Positions 19,553 to 28,943 of a stretch of 64,000 bases of DNA are shown here, in pieces (within the stretch, counting starts at the first letter, position 1; every line of letters starts with the position of its first letter). Both the position numbers and the translations under genes were made by a program. Source of the stretch: Paucibacter sp. TC2R-5 (lineage in GTDB: Bacteria; Pseudomonadota; Gammaproteobacteria; Burkholderiales; Burkholderiaceae_C); NCBI RefSeq assembly GCF_025717605.1, contig NZ_JAJIRQ010000009.1, positions 186,001-250,000 of the forward strand. The letters run 5' to 3'. The notes under the pieces are model-generated. The model was not told the origin of the DNA. It saw only the letters and a list, made by a program, of their open reading frames with translations, and searched no databases.

Positions 19553-21112
19553 TCACTGACTCGCCTCGCGCTTGGCGCGTTCGGCGCGGCGCTGTTCGAT
19601 GAAAGCGCGTCGCTCGTCCGGGCTCATGGCGCGCAGCTTTTCGGCCAGCTCGGGCGGCAGGTGACTGAAGCCTTCGGGGCCTCCTTGACCGATTGCTCGG
19701 CGCTCACCTTCTTGGCGCTCATGGCGTTCGGTCCTGGCCTGGTCCTTGGGCGCCCTGTCCACGGCTGGGGCAACGCTGGCCGCCGCTGCCGGCGCGCTGG
19801 CTCCATCGGCTCCGCGCTGCCCGCGCTTGCCGCCGCGCCCGCCTCCACCACCACCACCCCGCTCGGGCTGTCCGTCCTTGAACTGCGGCTTGATCACTTC
19901 GACTTGCGAGCCTTCGCGCAAGCGGTCCACGCCGTCGGTAACGATGCGCTCACCGGCTTGCAAGCCACCGCCTTGCACACTAACCCAGCCCTGGTCGCTG
20001 GCGCCGGCCTGCACGCGCTGCACGCTGACCGTTTTGTCCTCGCCGACGCGGTAGACGTAACTGCCTTGGCCGTCGCGCAAGAGCGCTGCGGCGGGCACGG
20101 CCAACTGGTTCTCCAGCGTCGCCAATTGCAGGCGCACATTGACGAATTGGTTCGGGAACAGCGACAGGTCGGCATTCGGGAACGCCGCCTTCAGCTTGAT
20201 GGTGCCGGTGGCGGCATCGATGGCGTTGTCGCTGCTGCCCAGCTGGCCGACAGCCAAGCGGCGCAGGCCCTCGCGGTCCCAGGCTTCGACCTGGAGTTTC
20301 TGGCCGGCGGCCAGTTGTTCATTGACGCGGCGCAGATGGGTGTCGGGCACTGCGAACACCACGTTGACCGGCTTGCTCTGCGCAATGCTGATCAGCCCGC
20401 CCGCATCACCGGGCTTGAGCACATTGCCCAGGTCCACCTGCTTGAGGCCGACTCGGCCTTCAATCGGCGCCACGATGCGGGTGTGCGACAGCTGTAGGCG
20501 CGCGTTGTCCACCAAGGCCTGGCCAATCTGCACCGTGCCTTGCAATTGCCGCACCTGGGCGGCCTGGGTGTCGACCTGTTGCTTGGCGATTGCGTCCTTG
20601 GCCAACAGCTCGCGGAAGCGCTCCAGGTCCAGCCTTGCGTTTTGCAGCAAGGCCTGATCGCGCGCCAGCTGGCCCTCGGTCTGCGCCAGATTGATTTGCA
20701 GCGCGCGGTCGTCCAGCTCGGCCAGCAGCGCGCCGGCCTTCACCCATTGGCCTTCCTTGAAATGGATGCGCTTGAGTTCGCCCTCGATCTTGGCCTTGAC
20801 CACGGCGGTATTGGCGGCCGAGATCGTGCCGATGGCGCTGACCGTGACCTGGATATCGCGTTTGGCAACGCTCGCCACGCTGACCGGCTGGATGCGGCCG
20901 CCGCCAAAGCGGGCGCCGCTGGCGGGCTTGCCTGGCGCGCTGGCCGCGCTACTTGCTGAGGCGCTGGCTGCGGCGGCGCTTTCGCTGCGTTGGGCATAGG
21001 CCCACCAGGCGCCACCTGTGCCCAAGGTCAGCAAGGTGGCGATGGCCCAGGGCAGCGCTTTTTTAGCTGCTGACGGTGATGATGAAGATGGCGTGTTGGT
21101 GGACGAATTCAT
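19553..21112 (-). CDS. mdtA: RND efflux membrane fusion protein, MdtA/MuxA-like, with charged C-terminal extension
   Basis: Periplasmic adaptor, 519 residues; the usual length is about 400-420. An N-terminal membrane anchor ([20 protein letters not shown]) is followed by the barrel-sandwich/hairpin domain ([20 protein letters not shown]) and the beta-barrel. After about residue 415 there is an extra tail: a Gly/Arg-rich stretch, an Ala/Pro linker, then a helix of the type [20 protein letters not shown]. That end resembles Spy/LTXXQ-like periplasmic helices, though this is only a visual likeness. First gene of the pump operon. Confidence 0.92.
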   Translation of the reverse strand: MNSSTNTPSSSSPSAAKKALPWAIATLLTLGTGGAWWAYAQRSESAAAASASASSAASAPGKPASGARFGGGRIQPVSVASVAKRDIQVTVSAIGTISAANTAVVKAKIEGELKRIHFKEGQWVKAGALLAELDDRALQINLAQTEGQLARDQALLQNARLDLERFRELLAKDAIAKQQVDTQAAQVRQLQGTVQIGQALVDNARLQLSHTRIVAPIEGRVGLKQVDLGNVLKPGDAGGLISIAQSKPVNVVFAVPDTHLRRVNEQLAAGQKLQVEAWDREGLRRLAVGQLGSSDNAIDAATGTIKLKAAFPNADLSLFPNQFVNVRLQLATLENQLAVPAAALLRDGQGSYVYRVGEDKTVSVQRVQAGASDQGWVSVQGGGLQAGERIVTDGVDRLREGSQVEVIKPQFKDGQPERGGGGGGGRGGKRGQRGADGASAPAAAASVAPAVDRAPKDQARTERHERQEGERRAIGQGGPEGFSHLPPELAEKLRAMSPDERRAFIEQRRAERAKREASQ

Positions 21113-21157
21113 GGAGAGAAAAATGGGGGTGTCTTGTGTAGGGGCACTTGCAGCGCT

Positions 21158-21559
21158 TCAGCGCACCGGCTTGTATTCGTCGTGGCAGTCGTTGCAGGCG
21201 CGCGCAATCTTCAGCAGGCCATCGGCGGCGGCATCCATCTGCTGCGCCTGGATTTGCAGCACCGCCTGCGCGGCCAACTCTTTGCCTTCGCGCGAGATTG
21301 CGGCGGCGTCCAGCGAGCGGCCCGTCTGGCGGTAGAAGGTTTCCATCAGCGCATACAGCTCGCCCAGCCGGCGGGCATCGTTCGCTGCCGCTTCAAATTC
21401 GCCGCGCGCCAGACGCTGTTGGCTGGTCACGCTGAGCTTGTCGATCACGCGCATCCAGATGCCGAAGTCCAGCAAGCTGCCGCCTTGCGTGGCCGAGCTG
21501 GCCGTCACGGCAAAGCACAAGCAAAGCCAGGCCATGCATGCCAGCAAGAGACGTTTCAT
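21158..21559 (-). CDS. Small secreted c-type cytochrome, class II-like
   Basis: A 133-residue exported protein. The start at 21559 gives a clean signal peptide (MKRLLLACMAWLCLCFAV) and overlaps the upstream cytochrome stop as ATGA. The mature part is all helical with a single heme motif at the extreme C-terminus, CNDCHDEYKPVR, the placement found in cytochrome c'/c-556 four-helix bundles. It probably passes electrons in the periplasm for the DUF1549/DUF1501 proteins encoded upstream. It has no direct counterpart in the right-hand arm except perhaps the c'-like gene at 36417. Confidence 0.82.
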   Translation of the reverse strand: MKRLLLACMAWLCLCFAVTASSATQGGSLLDFGIWMRVIDKLSVTSQQRLARGEFEAAANDARRLGELYALMETFYRQTGRSLDAAAISREGKELAAQAVLQIQAQQMDAAADGLLKIARACNDCHDEYKPVR

Positions 21560-21933
21560 TTGTAAACGTCGTGGCAAGCCTTGCAACTGCGCACCAGCTG
21601 GGTGACCGAGCCGGAAGCCGCTTCAAAATCGCCCGCTTCGACCGACTGCAGAATCTGCCGGGCCAGCGCATGGGTCTTGCGCGCCATCTCGATACCGTCG
21701 GCGGCGTCGCCCTTGCCGACGTAATAGGCCTGCACCTGCTCAAAGGCGCCGACCAATTCTTTGGCCTCTTGAGCGGCTGACTTGGCCTCTTTCAGTGCGA
21801 CATGCGAATCCAGGCTCTTCATCGTGTCTTCGATGGCACGCATATTGTCGGCATCGACCTCGTAACCGGCCGAGCCCGCGGGGCCGACCAAAATCATCAG
21901 CGTGACGAGAAGAAATACAGCAAACCTAGGCAT
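21556..21933 (-). CDS. Small secreted c-type cytochrome, paralogue of 33539-33958
   Basis: A 125-residue protein starting at 21933 (MPRFAVFLLVTLMILVG) with a signal peptide cleaved near GSAGYE. The helical body ends in the heme motif CKACHDVYK. It matches the protein at 33539-33958 along its length: IEDTMKSLDSHVALKEAK against IEDLNKSLSSNIALRDVK, and KGDAADGIEMARK against KGDALDAVELAKK. Each copy follows a DUF1501 gene, so both look like part of one repeated module. Frames further upstream (to 22005) cross the hairpin at 21976 and were not used. Confidence 0.85.
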   Translation of the reverse strand: MPRFAVFLLVTLMILVGPAGSAGYEVDADNMRAIEDTMKSLDSHVALKEAKSAAQEAKELVGAFEQVQAYYVGKGDAADGIEMARKTHALARQILQSVEAGDFEAASGSVTQLVRSCKACHDVYK

Positions 21934-21970
21934 AAGCAAACAAGCAAAAGTTGTAATTGGTAAAGCCCAC

Positions 21971-22003
21971 AAAACGAAGCCCGGTGAGAGATCACCGGGC
22001 TTC
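21971..22003 (-). terminator. Terminator-like hairpin between DUF1501 and cytochrome genes
   Basis: A perfect 12-bp stem (GAAGCCCGGTGA with TCACCGGGCTTC, 21976-22003) encloses a GAGA tetraloop. On the minus strand it is followed by GTTTTG. It sits 17 bp after the DUF1501 stop, so it probably reduces read-through into the cytochrome pair. Confidence 0.65.
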
Positions 22004-22020
22004 AATGGCGTGGCTGAAAA

Positions 22021-23451
22021 TCAGGCGAGGATGTCTTTTACGACCTCGCCGAATACGGTGGCTGGGCGCTCTGCACGACCCTGGTAGGTGAAAGTGACCT
22101 TTTTGTGATCCAGGCCGAGCTGATGCAGGATGGTGGCTTGCAGGTCGTAGGTGTCGACGATGCCGCTGACCGCGCGTAGGCCGACCTCGTCCGTCGCGCC
22201 ATAGGTGCCTGGCTTGATGCCGCCACCGGCTACCCATTGCGTATAGCCCCAGGGGTTGTGGTCACGGCCGTTGCCGCTCTGGCCGTACGGCGTGCGGCCG
22301 AACTCGCTGGTCCAGACCACCAGCGTGGTTTCCAGCAGGCCCAGCGCCTTCAGATCGGCCAGCAAGGCGGCCACCGGCTTGTCGACCTGCTTGGTCATCA
22401 CGCTGTGGTTGCGCTCGATGCCGTTGTGTGCGTCCCAGCTGTCGACCGAGTTGTCGGGCGCGCCGGAGATGCAATGCACAAAACGCACACCGCGCTCGAC
22501 CAGGCGGCGTGCGCGCAAGAGCGCTGTGCCGTACTCGTCGGTTTCCTTGGTGCCGATGCCGTAGAGCGCCTTGGTGGCGGCCGATTCCTTGCTCAGGTCC
22601 ACCGCCTCAGGCGCCGAGGTTTGCATGCGGTAAGCCATGTCATAGCTCTTGGTGCGGGCTTGCAACTCGGTGTCGCCGGCGTATTTACCTGATTGGCGCT
22701 CATTGAGTTCCTTCAGCAGGCTCAATGCATTGCGCTGCGCATCATCGCTGACCAGGTCTGGGCGGGCCAGATGCAGGATCGGCGAATCGCCCTGGCGGAA
22801 GGCCGTGCCCTGGAACACCGCCGGCAAGAAACCTGAGCTCCAGATCACCTGGCCACGGCCGCCACCGGCCGCGCCCTTGCCCGTGGGCAAGACCACGAAG
22901 GCGGGCAGATCGGGATTGTTGGAACCCAGCGCATATTGCACCCAGGCGCCCAAGGCCGGGCGACCCGGCACCAGGCCGGCGGTGTGCAGCTTGAGCGAGG
23001 CGATCACATGGGTGCTGCCATCGGTCTTGCTGCCCTTCAAGAAGGCGATGTCGTCCACCTGCTTGGCGATATTGGGCAGCCAATCGGAGACCCAGGCGCC
23101 CGTCTCGCCGTATTGCTTCCAAGTTCGCTTGGTGGCCAAGAGATTGCCCACGCCGCCATCGGTGGCGGTCTTGAGATTCTTGGCGAAGGAGTCCGGCAGC
23201 GGCTTTCCATTCAGCTTGATCAGATCGGGCTTGTAGTCATACAGGTCCAGCGAGCTGGGCGCGCCGGCCATATGCAGCCAGATGACGGCCTTGGCCTTGG
23301 CCGGAAAATGCGGCTGCTTCGGTGCTTGCGGGTCGTCCAGCTCGGAAGCCCAGGCGGCGCCTGAGATACCCAGGCCGGTCAGCCCACTGGCGGCCGCTGC
23401 GGCGGCACTGGCTTGGCCGAGGAAATTGCGGCGGGAGGTCGTGTTGCTCAT
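22021..23451 (-). CDS. DUF1501 protein, Tat-exported (left-arm copy)
   Basis: A 476-residue member of DUF1501, which belongs to the alkaline phosphatase/sulfatase-like superfamily; no substrate is established that I know of. The start at 23451 gives a twin-arginine signal (SRRNFLGQASAAAAAASG). Conserved blocks are KAVIWLHMAGAPSSLDLYDY near the start, DAHNGIERNHSVM in the middle and VVWTSEFGRTP plus NGRDHNPWGYTQW near the end, the last two carrying likely metal ligands. It starts 22 bp after the DUF1549/DUF1553 stop. Such gene pairs are abundant in Planctomycetes. The right-arm copy is at 31892-33346. Confidence 0.9.
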   Translation of the reverse strand: MSNTTSRRNFLGQASAAAAAASGLTGLGISGAAWASELDDPQAPKQPHFPAKAKAVIWLHMAGAPSSLDLYDYKPDLIKLNGKPLPDSFAKNLKTATDGGVGNLLATKRTWKQYGETGAWVSDWLPNIAKQVDDIAFLKGSKTDGSTHVIASLKLHTAGLVPGRPALGAWVQYALGSNNPDLPAFVVLPTGKGAAGGGRGQVIWSSGFLPAVFQGTAFRQGDSPILHLARPDLVSDDAQRNALSLLKELNERQSGKYAGDTELQARTKSYDMAYRMQTSAPEAVDLSKESAATKALYGIGTKETDEYGTALLRARRLVERGVRFVHCISGAPDNSVDSWDAHNGIERNHSVMTKQVDKPVAALLADLKALGLLETTLVVWTSEFGRTPYGQSGNGRDHNPWGYTQWVAGGGIKPGTYGATDEVGLRAVSGIVDTYDLQATILHQLGLDHKKVTFTYQGRAERPATVFGEVVKDILA

Positions 23452-23473
23452 GATGTTGATGTCCTTAGATCGC

Positions 23474-25957
23474 TTAGAAGCGGTAGGTGAATTCATTGGC
23501 ATTGGCCAGCGCATGCACCATGTCCACAAAGGCGGCGGCGCGCGCCGGATTGAGCTTGTTGGCGTCGGCCTTTTTGCTGCCGGCCTTTTTGGCAGCACTG
23601 CCGCCGGACGAAGCGTCGTCGCCTTCTTCATCGCCCGGCTGGGCCTTGGCCAGCTTGTCTTGTTGGCTCTCCAGATGCTTGACGAAGGAGGCGCGCTCAT
23701 AGCGATCGGCGCTGCGGCCCAGCATCGCCTGGTAGAACTTGTCGATCTGCTTGCTGGCGTCTTCGCTGACCCCAAAACCTTCCGGCTTGGGCAGCTTTTT
23801 GCCGTCGGCGATCTGCTTCTGCGTGATCGCCTCCTGGGCGTTCAAGAAGCCTTGGAGACGGGCCACTTCGGCCTTCTCAGGTGCGCGGGCATAGAGGATC
23901 TGATACAGCCGCTCGATCTGCGCCGTCTCGCTGCTCGGGGCCTCGCGGATCACGCGGCCGGCCAGCGCCTTGGACCAGTCATAAACCAGATCGCTGTTGA
24001 ACAGGGTCAAGGCTTGCGGCGCGGTGGTGGTCACTTCGCGCTTGTTGTGCACCAGCTGCGGGTTGGCCCAGTCGAAAGTGTCCAGGAGCGGGTAGGGCGT
24101 GTTGCGGCGCACGAAGACATAGAGGCTGCGGCGGTGGTGGTCATGCGGGTTCTCGCTGGTGGGCCAGGCCTGGCGCTGGCCGCCGATGTCCATATTCGGC
24201 GGCAGGGGAGGGTAGACGGCCGGGCCGCCGAGCTTTTCTTCCAGCAGGCCGGAGGCAGCCAGCAGCGAGTCGCGCAGCTGTTCGGCTTCCAGGCGCTGGC
24301 GCGGGAAGGCCCACAGCAGCTTGTTGGCCGGGTCAATGATCTGCGTGTCGGTGCGTGGCAGCGAGCTTTGGCGGTAGACGGCCGACAGCCAAATCTCTTT
24401 TTGCAGCTTCTTGACGCTCCAGCCGTTCTTGACGAAGTTGCTCGCCAGGTAGTCGATCAGCTCGGGATGGGTGGGCTTGGAGCCCATACGGCCGAAGTCG
24501 CTGACCGTGTCGACGATGCCGGTGCCGAAGGTCTCGGTCCACAGGCGGTTGACATAGACGCGCGCGGTCAGTGGGTTATCGGCGCTGGCCAGCCAGTCGG
24601 CCAAGGCGGCACGTCGACCCGATGAGTTAGGAAAGGGCTTGATCTCGGGCTGCTTGCTGCTCAGCAGCGCCGGCACACCGGGCTGCACCTCGGCCAGGGG
24701 CTGGTCGAAAATGCCCTTGAACAACACATAAGTCGGCGGCGCATCGGCATGGCCGAGTTCGGTCATGGTGGAGACTTGGCCAGGGTCCTTGGGCTTCAGA
24801 TGGTCGAACTTCTTCAGCTCGGCCGCCAGCGCCTCGTACTTGGCATAGGCTTCCTTGTCCTTGGTCTTCAGCGTGGTGGCGGCATTGCGGGTGCGGCCCT
24901 GCAGCGTCCACAGATTGCGGTGATAGATCCAGCGGTCATAGGCGTTACGTTCGGCGGCGGGCTTGGTGATGGACTCGCGCGTCGCGGGCACAAAGCCTGA
25001 CAGGCGGTCGCTCTCCGCTTTTTCGATCACCGGCTTGAGCAAGGCGTCCTGCTGGGCGCGTATGTCCTTGGTCGCCTCTTCCCACTTGCTCAGTTTGAGG
25101 TCGTAGTCGGCCAGCTCCTTGCCCTGCAGCGGCTTGACGTCATCGCGCCAGCTGGCATTGACGAAATAGGCCTGGAATTGGTAATACTCTTTTTGCGTAA
25201 TCTTGTCGGATTTGTGATCGTGGCATTGCGCGCAATTGAAGGTGGTGCCGAGGAAGACCGAGCCGACGGTGTCGGTCAGGTCGTTGGCGACTTCTTGCTT
25301 TTTCAGGTTCAGGTCGCGCGCATTGACTTCGTCGGGGAAGTTGCGCAGAAAACCTGTCGCCACCAGGGCCTCGGTGTTATTGGGCCAGAGCTCATCACCG
25401 GCGATCTGCTCCTTGATGAAGCGATCAAAAGGCTTGTCTTGGTTGAAGGCATTGACCACGTAATCACGGTAGCGCCAGATATTCGGGCGGGTGCCGTCGG
25501 CGTTATAGCCGTCGCTGTCGGCATAACGTGACAGGTCCAGCCAGCGGCGGCCCTGGCGCTCGCCATAGCGCGGCGAAGCCAGCAGGCGGTCGATCAGCTT
25601 CTCATGCGCCTTGGGCGATTTGTCATTGACGAAGGCCTTGACTTCTTCGGGCGTCGGGATCAGGCCCCAGGCATCCAGCGTGGCGCGGCGGATGAAGGTG
25701 GCACGGTCGGCCTCGGGCGAGGGCTTGAGGTTTTTGGCCTCCAGTTTGGCCAACACAAAGCCGTCAATGGGCGAGCGTACCCAGCTCTTCAATTTGACGT
25801 CTGGATCGGCCGGGCGCTGGACGGGCTGGTAGGCCCAGGCCTTGGCTGCAGGAGCCTTGGCCGCGACGGCCGTGGCCGGAATGGAGGTGGTTTCGGCCGC
25901 ATGTGCGGCCAGGGTCGACAGACCCAGCAGGACGGCGGCGCTGAAAGTTTTTTTCAT
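23474..25957 (-). CDS. DUF1549/DUF1553 (PSD1-type) secreted protein (left-arm copy)
   Basis: Large exported protein, 827 residues from the ATG at 25957, which has AAAGG upstream and a signal peptide (MKKTFSAAVLLGLSTLAAHA). DUF1549 covers roughly residues 50-260 (FIRRATLDAWGLIPTPEEV, RWLDLSRYADSDGYNADGTR). DUF1553 covers the C-terminal third (SSGRRAALADWLASADNPLT, ARVYVNRLWTETFGTGIV, RQRLEAEQLRDSLLAASG). Inside DUF1549 is a heme-c-type motif CAQCHDHKSDKITQKEYY, Cys at about residue 242. Function is unknown; the constant pairing with DUF1501 suggests a joint complex. Typical of Planctomycetes, so possibly acquired by transfer. Confidence 0.9.
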   Translation of the reverse strand: MKKTFSAAVLLGLSTLAAHAAETTSIPATAVAAKAPAAKAWAYQPVQRPADPDVKLKSWVRSPIDGFVLAKLEAKNLKPSPEADRATFIRRATLDAWGLIPTPEEVKAFVNDKSPKAHEKLIDRLLASPRYGERQGRRWLDLSRYADSDGYNADGTRPNIWRYRDYVVNAFNQDKPFDRFIKEQIAGDELWPNNTEALVATGFLRNFPDEVNARDLNLKKQEVANDLTDTVGSVFLGTTFNCAQCHDHKSDKITQKEYYQFQAYFVNASWRDDVKPLQGKELADYDLKLSKWEEATKDIRAQQDALLKPVIEKAESDRLSGFVPATRESITKPAAERNAYDRWIYHRNLWTLQGRTRNAATTLKTKDKEAYAKYEALAAELKKFDHLKPKDPGQVSTMTELGHADAPPTYVLFKGIFDQPLAEVQPGVPALLSSKQPEIKPFPNSSGRRAALADWLASADNPLTARVYVNRLWTETFGTGIVDTVSDFGRMGSKPTHPELIDYLASNFVKNGWSVKKLQKEIWLSAVYRQSSLPRTDTQIIDPANKLLWAFPRQRLEAEQLRDSLLAASGLLEEKLGGPAVYPPLPPNMDIGGQRQAWPTSENPHDHHRRSLYVFVRRNTPYPLLDTFDWANPQLVHNKREVTTTAPQALTLFNSDLVYDWSKALAGRVIREAPSSETAQIERLYQILYARAPEKAEVARLQGFLNAQEAITQKQIADGKKLPKPEGFGVSEDASKQIDKFYQAMLGRSADRYERASFVKHLESQQDKLAKAQPGDEEGDDASSGGSAAKKAGSKKADANKLNPARAAAFVDMVHALANANEFTYRF

Positions 25958-26098
25958 GGCTGAACCTTTGATGGCTAGAGGTGGCTTCAAGCCTTGTACG
26001 CAAAATCCGCGCCAGCTTTTTGCTTAGCTCTTGGCGCTGATTTGCTTCGTTTTCAGCAGCGCAGCGGGCTGCGGCTGCTTCGATTCAAACAGTGGCGG

Positions 26099-26132
26099 AC
26101 CATGCGCTGCTGCGACGGCAACAGCGCATGGT
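26099..26132 (-). other. Perfect 11-bp stem-loop downstream of the TonB receptor gene
   Basis: ACCATGCGCTG and CAGCGCATGGT pair perfectly around a 12-nt loop, 16 bp past the receptor stop codon. There is no clear T-run on either strand, so it may protect the mRNA end or act as a weak terminator in the 190-bp gap before the DUF1549 gene. Confidence 0.55.
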
Positions 26133-26147
26133 TTCGGGCAACAGGCC

Positions 26148-28943
26148 TTAGATCCTGCCGCTGAACGAGATCGCGAAGGAGCGCGGCACCGCCGGCGAAG
26201 TGCTGTTCCAGGTCTGCGACTGCGGCGTCTTGTCATTCAGCAAATTCTTGGCCAGCAACATCACTTCGAAGCCCTTGTCACGTCGACCAAAGCCGATGCC
26301 GGCATCGACCACATAGCTGGACGGGATCACCGAATAGATCGACAAAGCGTTATCCGAGTAGTAGCTGCTGCTATAGGCCAGATTGACGCTGCCGCGCACA
26401 ATCTTGTCGCCCGCCACCGGCAGGTTGTAGTCGCCGCCGACATTGAAGCTGTACTTCGGCGCGCCGGGCAACTGGCGACCACTCAAATCCTTGCCCGCCG
26501 GCACGGCCACATTGCCTTCTTCAACCGGGAAGCCCGCATTAGGGAACTTGTCGTAAGTGACGTTGTTGAGTGCACCCGAGAAGCGCAGCGTGGTATTCCT
26601 GATGCCGCTGTAGAAGCCGTCCAGTTCCAGACCGTAGAGCTTCACGCGCGGCACATTGCCGGTGATGCCGGCGTAGACGGGAATCGCCTTCGGATCAGCG
26701 GCCACTGCCTGTTCGGTCGCGTAGTCATCAATCACCCGCACCAACTGTTGGTAGTTGGTGATCCTGGACTGGTAGACGGCTGCATTCAGAATCAAGCTGC
26801 GACCCAGCAGCGCCGACTTCACGCCGAGCTCGAAGCTGTCGGTCTTCTCGGCTTCAACCGCGTAAGGCTTGCCGTTGTAGACCTGCGCGATGCCGGCCTT
26901 CTCGCCATGCTGGAAGGAGGCATAGGTCGTGACATCCGGGTTGACCTTGTAGCTCGGGCTCAGCAGCAGGGTCGGCTGGGTCGCCTTGTACGGTGTGGCT
27001 TCCACATCATTGGACAGCACGCCGACGGCGGCCTTGCGGATCGCTTGCGCGTAAAAGAGTTGCTTCTTCTGCGCGTCGGTCAAGGCGGCCCAGCTGGCGG
27101 CGTTGAAGTACTTCTTGGCCGCGAAGTCGGCTTGCTTTTGGCCGGTGGCGACTGCTGCAGCGTCACGGCTGTCGGTCGTCAGCGCGTATTTTCCGGCTGC
27201 CACCAGGGTGGCACCGGGGGTGCCGGCGGCCACCGTATTGCCGTTCAAGGCCCACTTGTCGGTCTTGCCATTGTTCCAGAACGAGTCAAAGCCACCGAGC
27301 TTGACGCCATTGATGGACGAGGCATTCAGCTCAGGCGCGCTGCCGTTCTCAAAAATGCGCGAGCCGACGGTGTTCTGCCTGTCTTCGCGGGTGACGCGGG
27401 CGCCAGTGGTCACGGTCCAAGCCGGGCTGAGATTCCAGTTGGCCTGACCAAAAATCGCCGCACTCTTGTTTTGAATGGCCTGCACGCCGCCGGTATCTCT
27501 CAAGCCGCCGCGCAGATGAGCGAGTGAGCTTTGCAGCAGATAACGGCCATTGCCATCGGCGTCGAGGGCCGCGTATTGCGCGTCACTGGCCAGGTTGGCG
27601 CCAGCGTCGTTGCCGAAGCCCTTGTTATAGGTGGCGTCGTTCTTGACGCTCAGCAAATACAGCCCGGCTTGATAGTCGACAAAGCCTCCGGTGGCCGAGG
27701 TGATGCGGAATTCTTGGCTGACTTGGCTGTAATCGTTCCAGTAGCCGCCTGAATTGCGCGCGATATCAAACGGCGAGTTCTCGTCGTTATAGGCGTTGAA
27801 GTGGTAGTCCTTGTAAGCGGTGATCGAGGTCAGCGTATGGCTGCCCAGGTTCCAGTTCAGGTCGGCGGTAGCGCCCTTGCTGCCGGTGACCAGCGGGCGA
27901 GCCGCGTCGTTGATGATGTTGTTGTCAGCCAGCTCGGGCGAGTAGGCCTTGTTGTCCTTGAACCAGCGCCGCTCAAACTTTGAAACCGCTGTAGCCACCG
28001 GCTCGCCGTTCAAATAGGTCGGGGGGGTGGGCTTGCTGAAGCTGCGGCCGTTGGTGGACTCGCCAGCGCGTGGCTGCAAGTCAAAGGACAAGCGGGCGTT
28101 GAAATCCTGGGTTGGCGTCAGCAGGAATTGCAAGCGCCCGGACACGCGGTCCTTGTTGGTGTAGGTGACGTCGGGGTTGTAGATATTCTTGATATCGCCT
28201 TCGCCGCGATTGACCGAGAAGGCCACCCGGTAGGCCAGCAAGTCATCGATGACGGCGCCGCCGGCAGCGGCCGAGGCGAACAGGCCGCGGTCCTGGCGGA
28301 ACTCCAGCTTGTAGTCGGCCGTCGAAGTGAAGGACGGCTTGCGGGTATTGAAGATCAGCGTACCGACGCTGTTGTTCTTGCCCAGCAAGGTGCCCTGCGG
28401 GCCGCGCGTAACTTCAACCGTGTCGATGTCGACGAAGTCAAAGCTGGAGGTCAGCGCGTTGTAGGCATAGGCCACGCCGTCCACGATGACGCCGACGCTG
28501 GGGTCTTGCGCCTCGGTCTGGCCGACCTTGCCGATGCCTCGGATCGCGATGCTGCTGGTGCGCTGGTTGCCCAGGTTCCAGGACACATTGGCCGCGCGGC
28601 GGGTCACGGCCTCGATGCCGTAGGCGCTCAGGCGTTCGATCTCCGTGCCTTGCACGACCGAGATCGACAAGGGCACATCTTGCAAGCGCTCGATACGCAC
28701 GCGGCTGCGTACGGTGATGCCGTCCAGAGCCAGGGCATCGCTGCCGCTGGCTGCATCTGCCGCCTTGGCGGTGTCGGCGGCTTTGGCTGCGTCGCCTGTG
28801 CTGACGGCTTCGGCCGCGGCCGTTTGTGCAAAGACCGAGGCGCTGCCAAACAGGCCCACAAAGGCAAGGGCGATCGGTGCCAGACGGAAGCCGGCTTGGG
28901 CGCGGCGGGTGTTTGATGGGATAGAGAAATGCTTGTTGCTCAC
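26148..28943 (-). CDS. TonB-dependent outer membrane receptor (left arm)
   Basis: Outer membrane transporter energised by TonB, about 931 residues. I prefer the GTG at 28943 (SNKHFSIPSNTRRAQ) because AGGTCC precedes it and the signal peptide follows directly, ending at SASVFAQ; an ATG at 29009 is in frame. The plug domain is visible (LQDVPLSISVVQGTEIERLS, SSIAIRGIGKVG, TVEVTRGPQGTLLGKN). The barrel ends with the aromatic-type C-terminal strand. A Ala/Asp/Lys repeat precedes the plug. No covalently linked signalling domain is seen. It heads the left arm, suggesting that it imports the substrate or product of the DUF1549/DUF1501 pair. The ligand is unknown. Confidence 0.9.
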   Translation of the reverse strand: MSNKHFSIPSNTRRAQAGFRLAPIALAFVGLFGSASVFAQTAAAEAVSTGDAAKAADTAKAADAASGSDALALDGITVRSRVRIERLQDVPLSISVVQGTEIERLSAYGIEAVTRRAANVSWNLGNQRTSSIAIRGIGKVGQTEAQDPSVGVIVDGVAYAYNALTSSFDFVDIDTVEVTRGPQGTLLGKNNSVGTLIFNTRKPSFTSTADYKLEFRQDRGLFASAAAGGAVIDDLLAYRVAFSVNRGEGDIKNIYNPDVTYTNKDRVSGRLQFLLTPTQDFNARLSFDLQPRAGESTNGRSFSKPTPPTYLNGEPVATAVSKFERRWFKDNKAYSPELADNNIINDAARPLVTGSKGATADLNWNLGSHTLTSITAYKDYHFNAYNDENSPFDIARNSGGYWNDYSQVSQEFRITSATGGFVDYQAGLYLLSVKNDATYNKGFGNDAGANLASDAQYAALDADGNGRYLLQSSLAHLRGGLRDTGGVQAIQNKSAAIFGQANWNLSPAWTVTTGARVTREDRQNTVGSRIFENGSAPELNASSINGVKLGGFDSFWNNGKTDKWALNGNTVAAGTPGATLVAAGKYALTTDSRDAAAVATGQKQADFAAKKYFNAASWAALTDAQKKQLFYAQAIRKAAVGVLSNDVEATPYKATQPTLLLSPSYKVNPDVTTYASFQHGEKAGIAQVYNGKPYAVEAEKTDSFELGVKSALLGRSLILNAAVYQSRITNYQQLVRVIDDYATEQAVAADPKAIPVYAGITGNVPRVKLYGLELDGFYSGIRNTTLRFSGALNNVTYDKFPNAGFPVEEGNVAVPAGKDLSGRQLPGAPKYSFNVGGDYNLPVAGDKIVRGSVNLAYSSSYYSDNALSIYSVIPSSYVVDAGIGFGRRDKGFEVMLLAKNLLNDKTPQSQTWNSTSPAVPRSFAISFSGRI

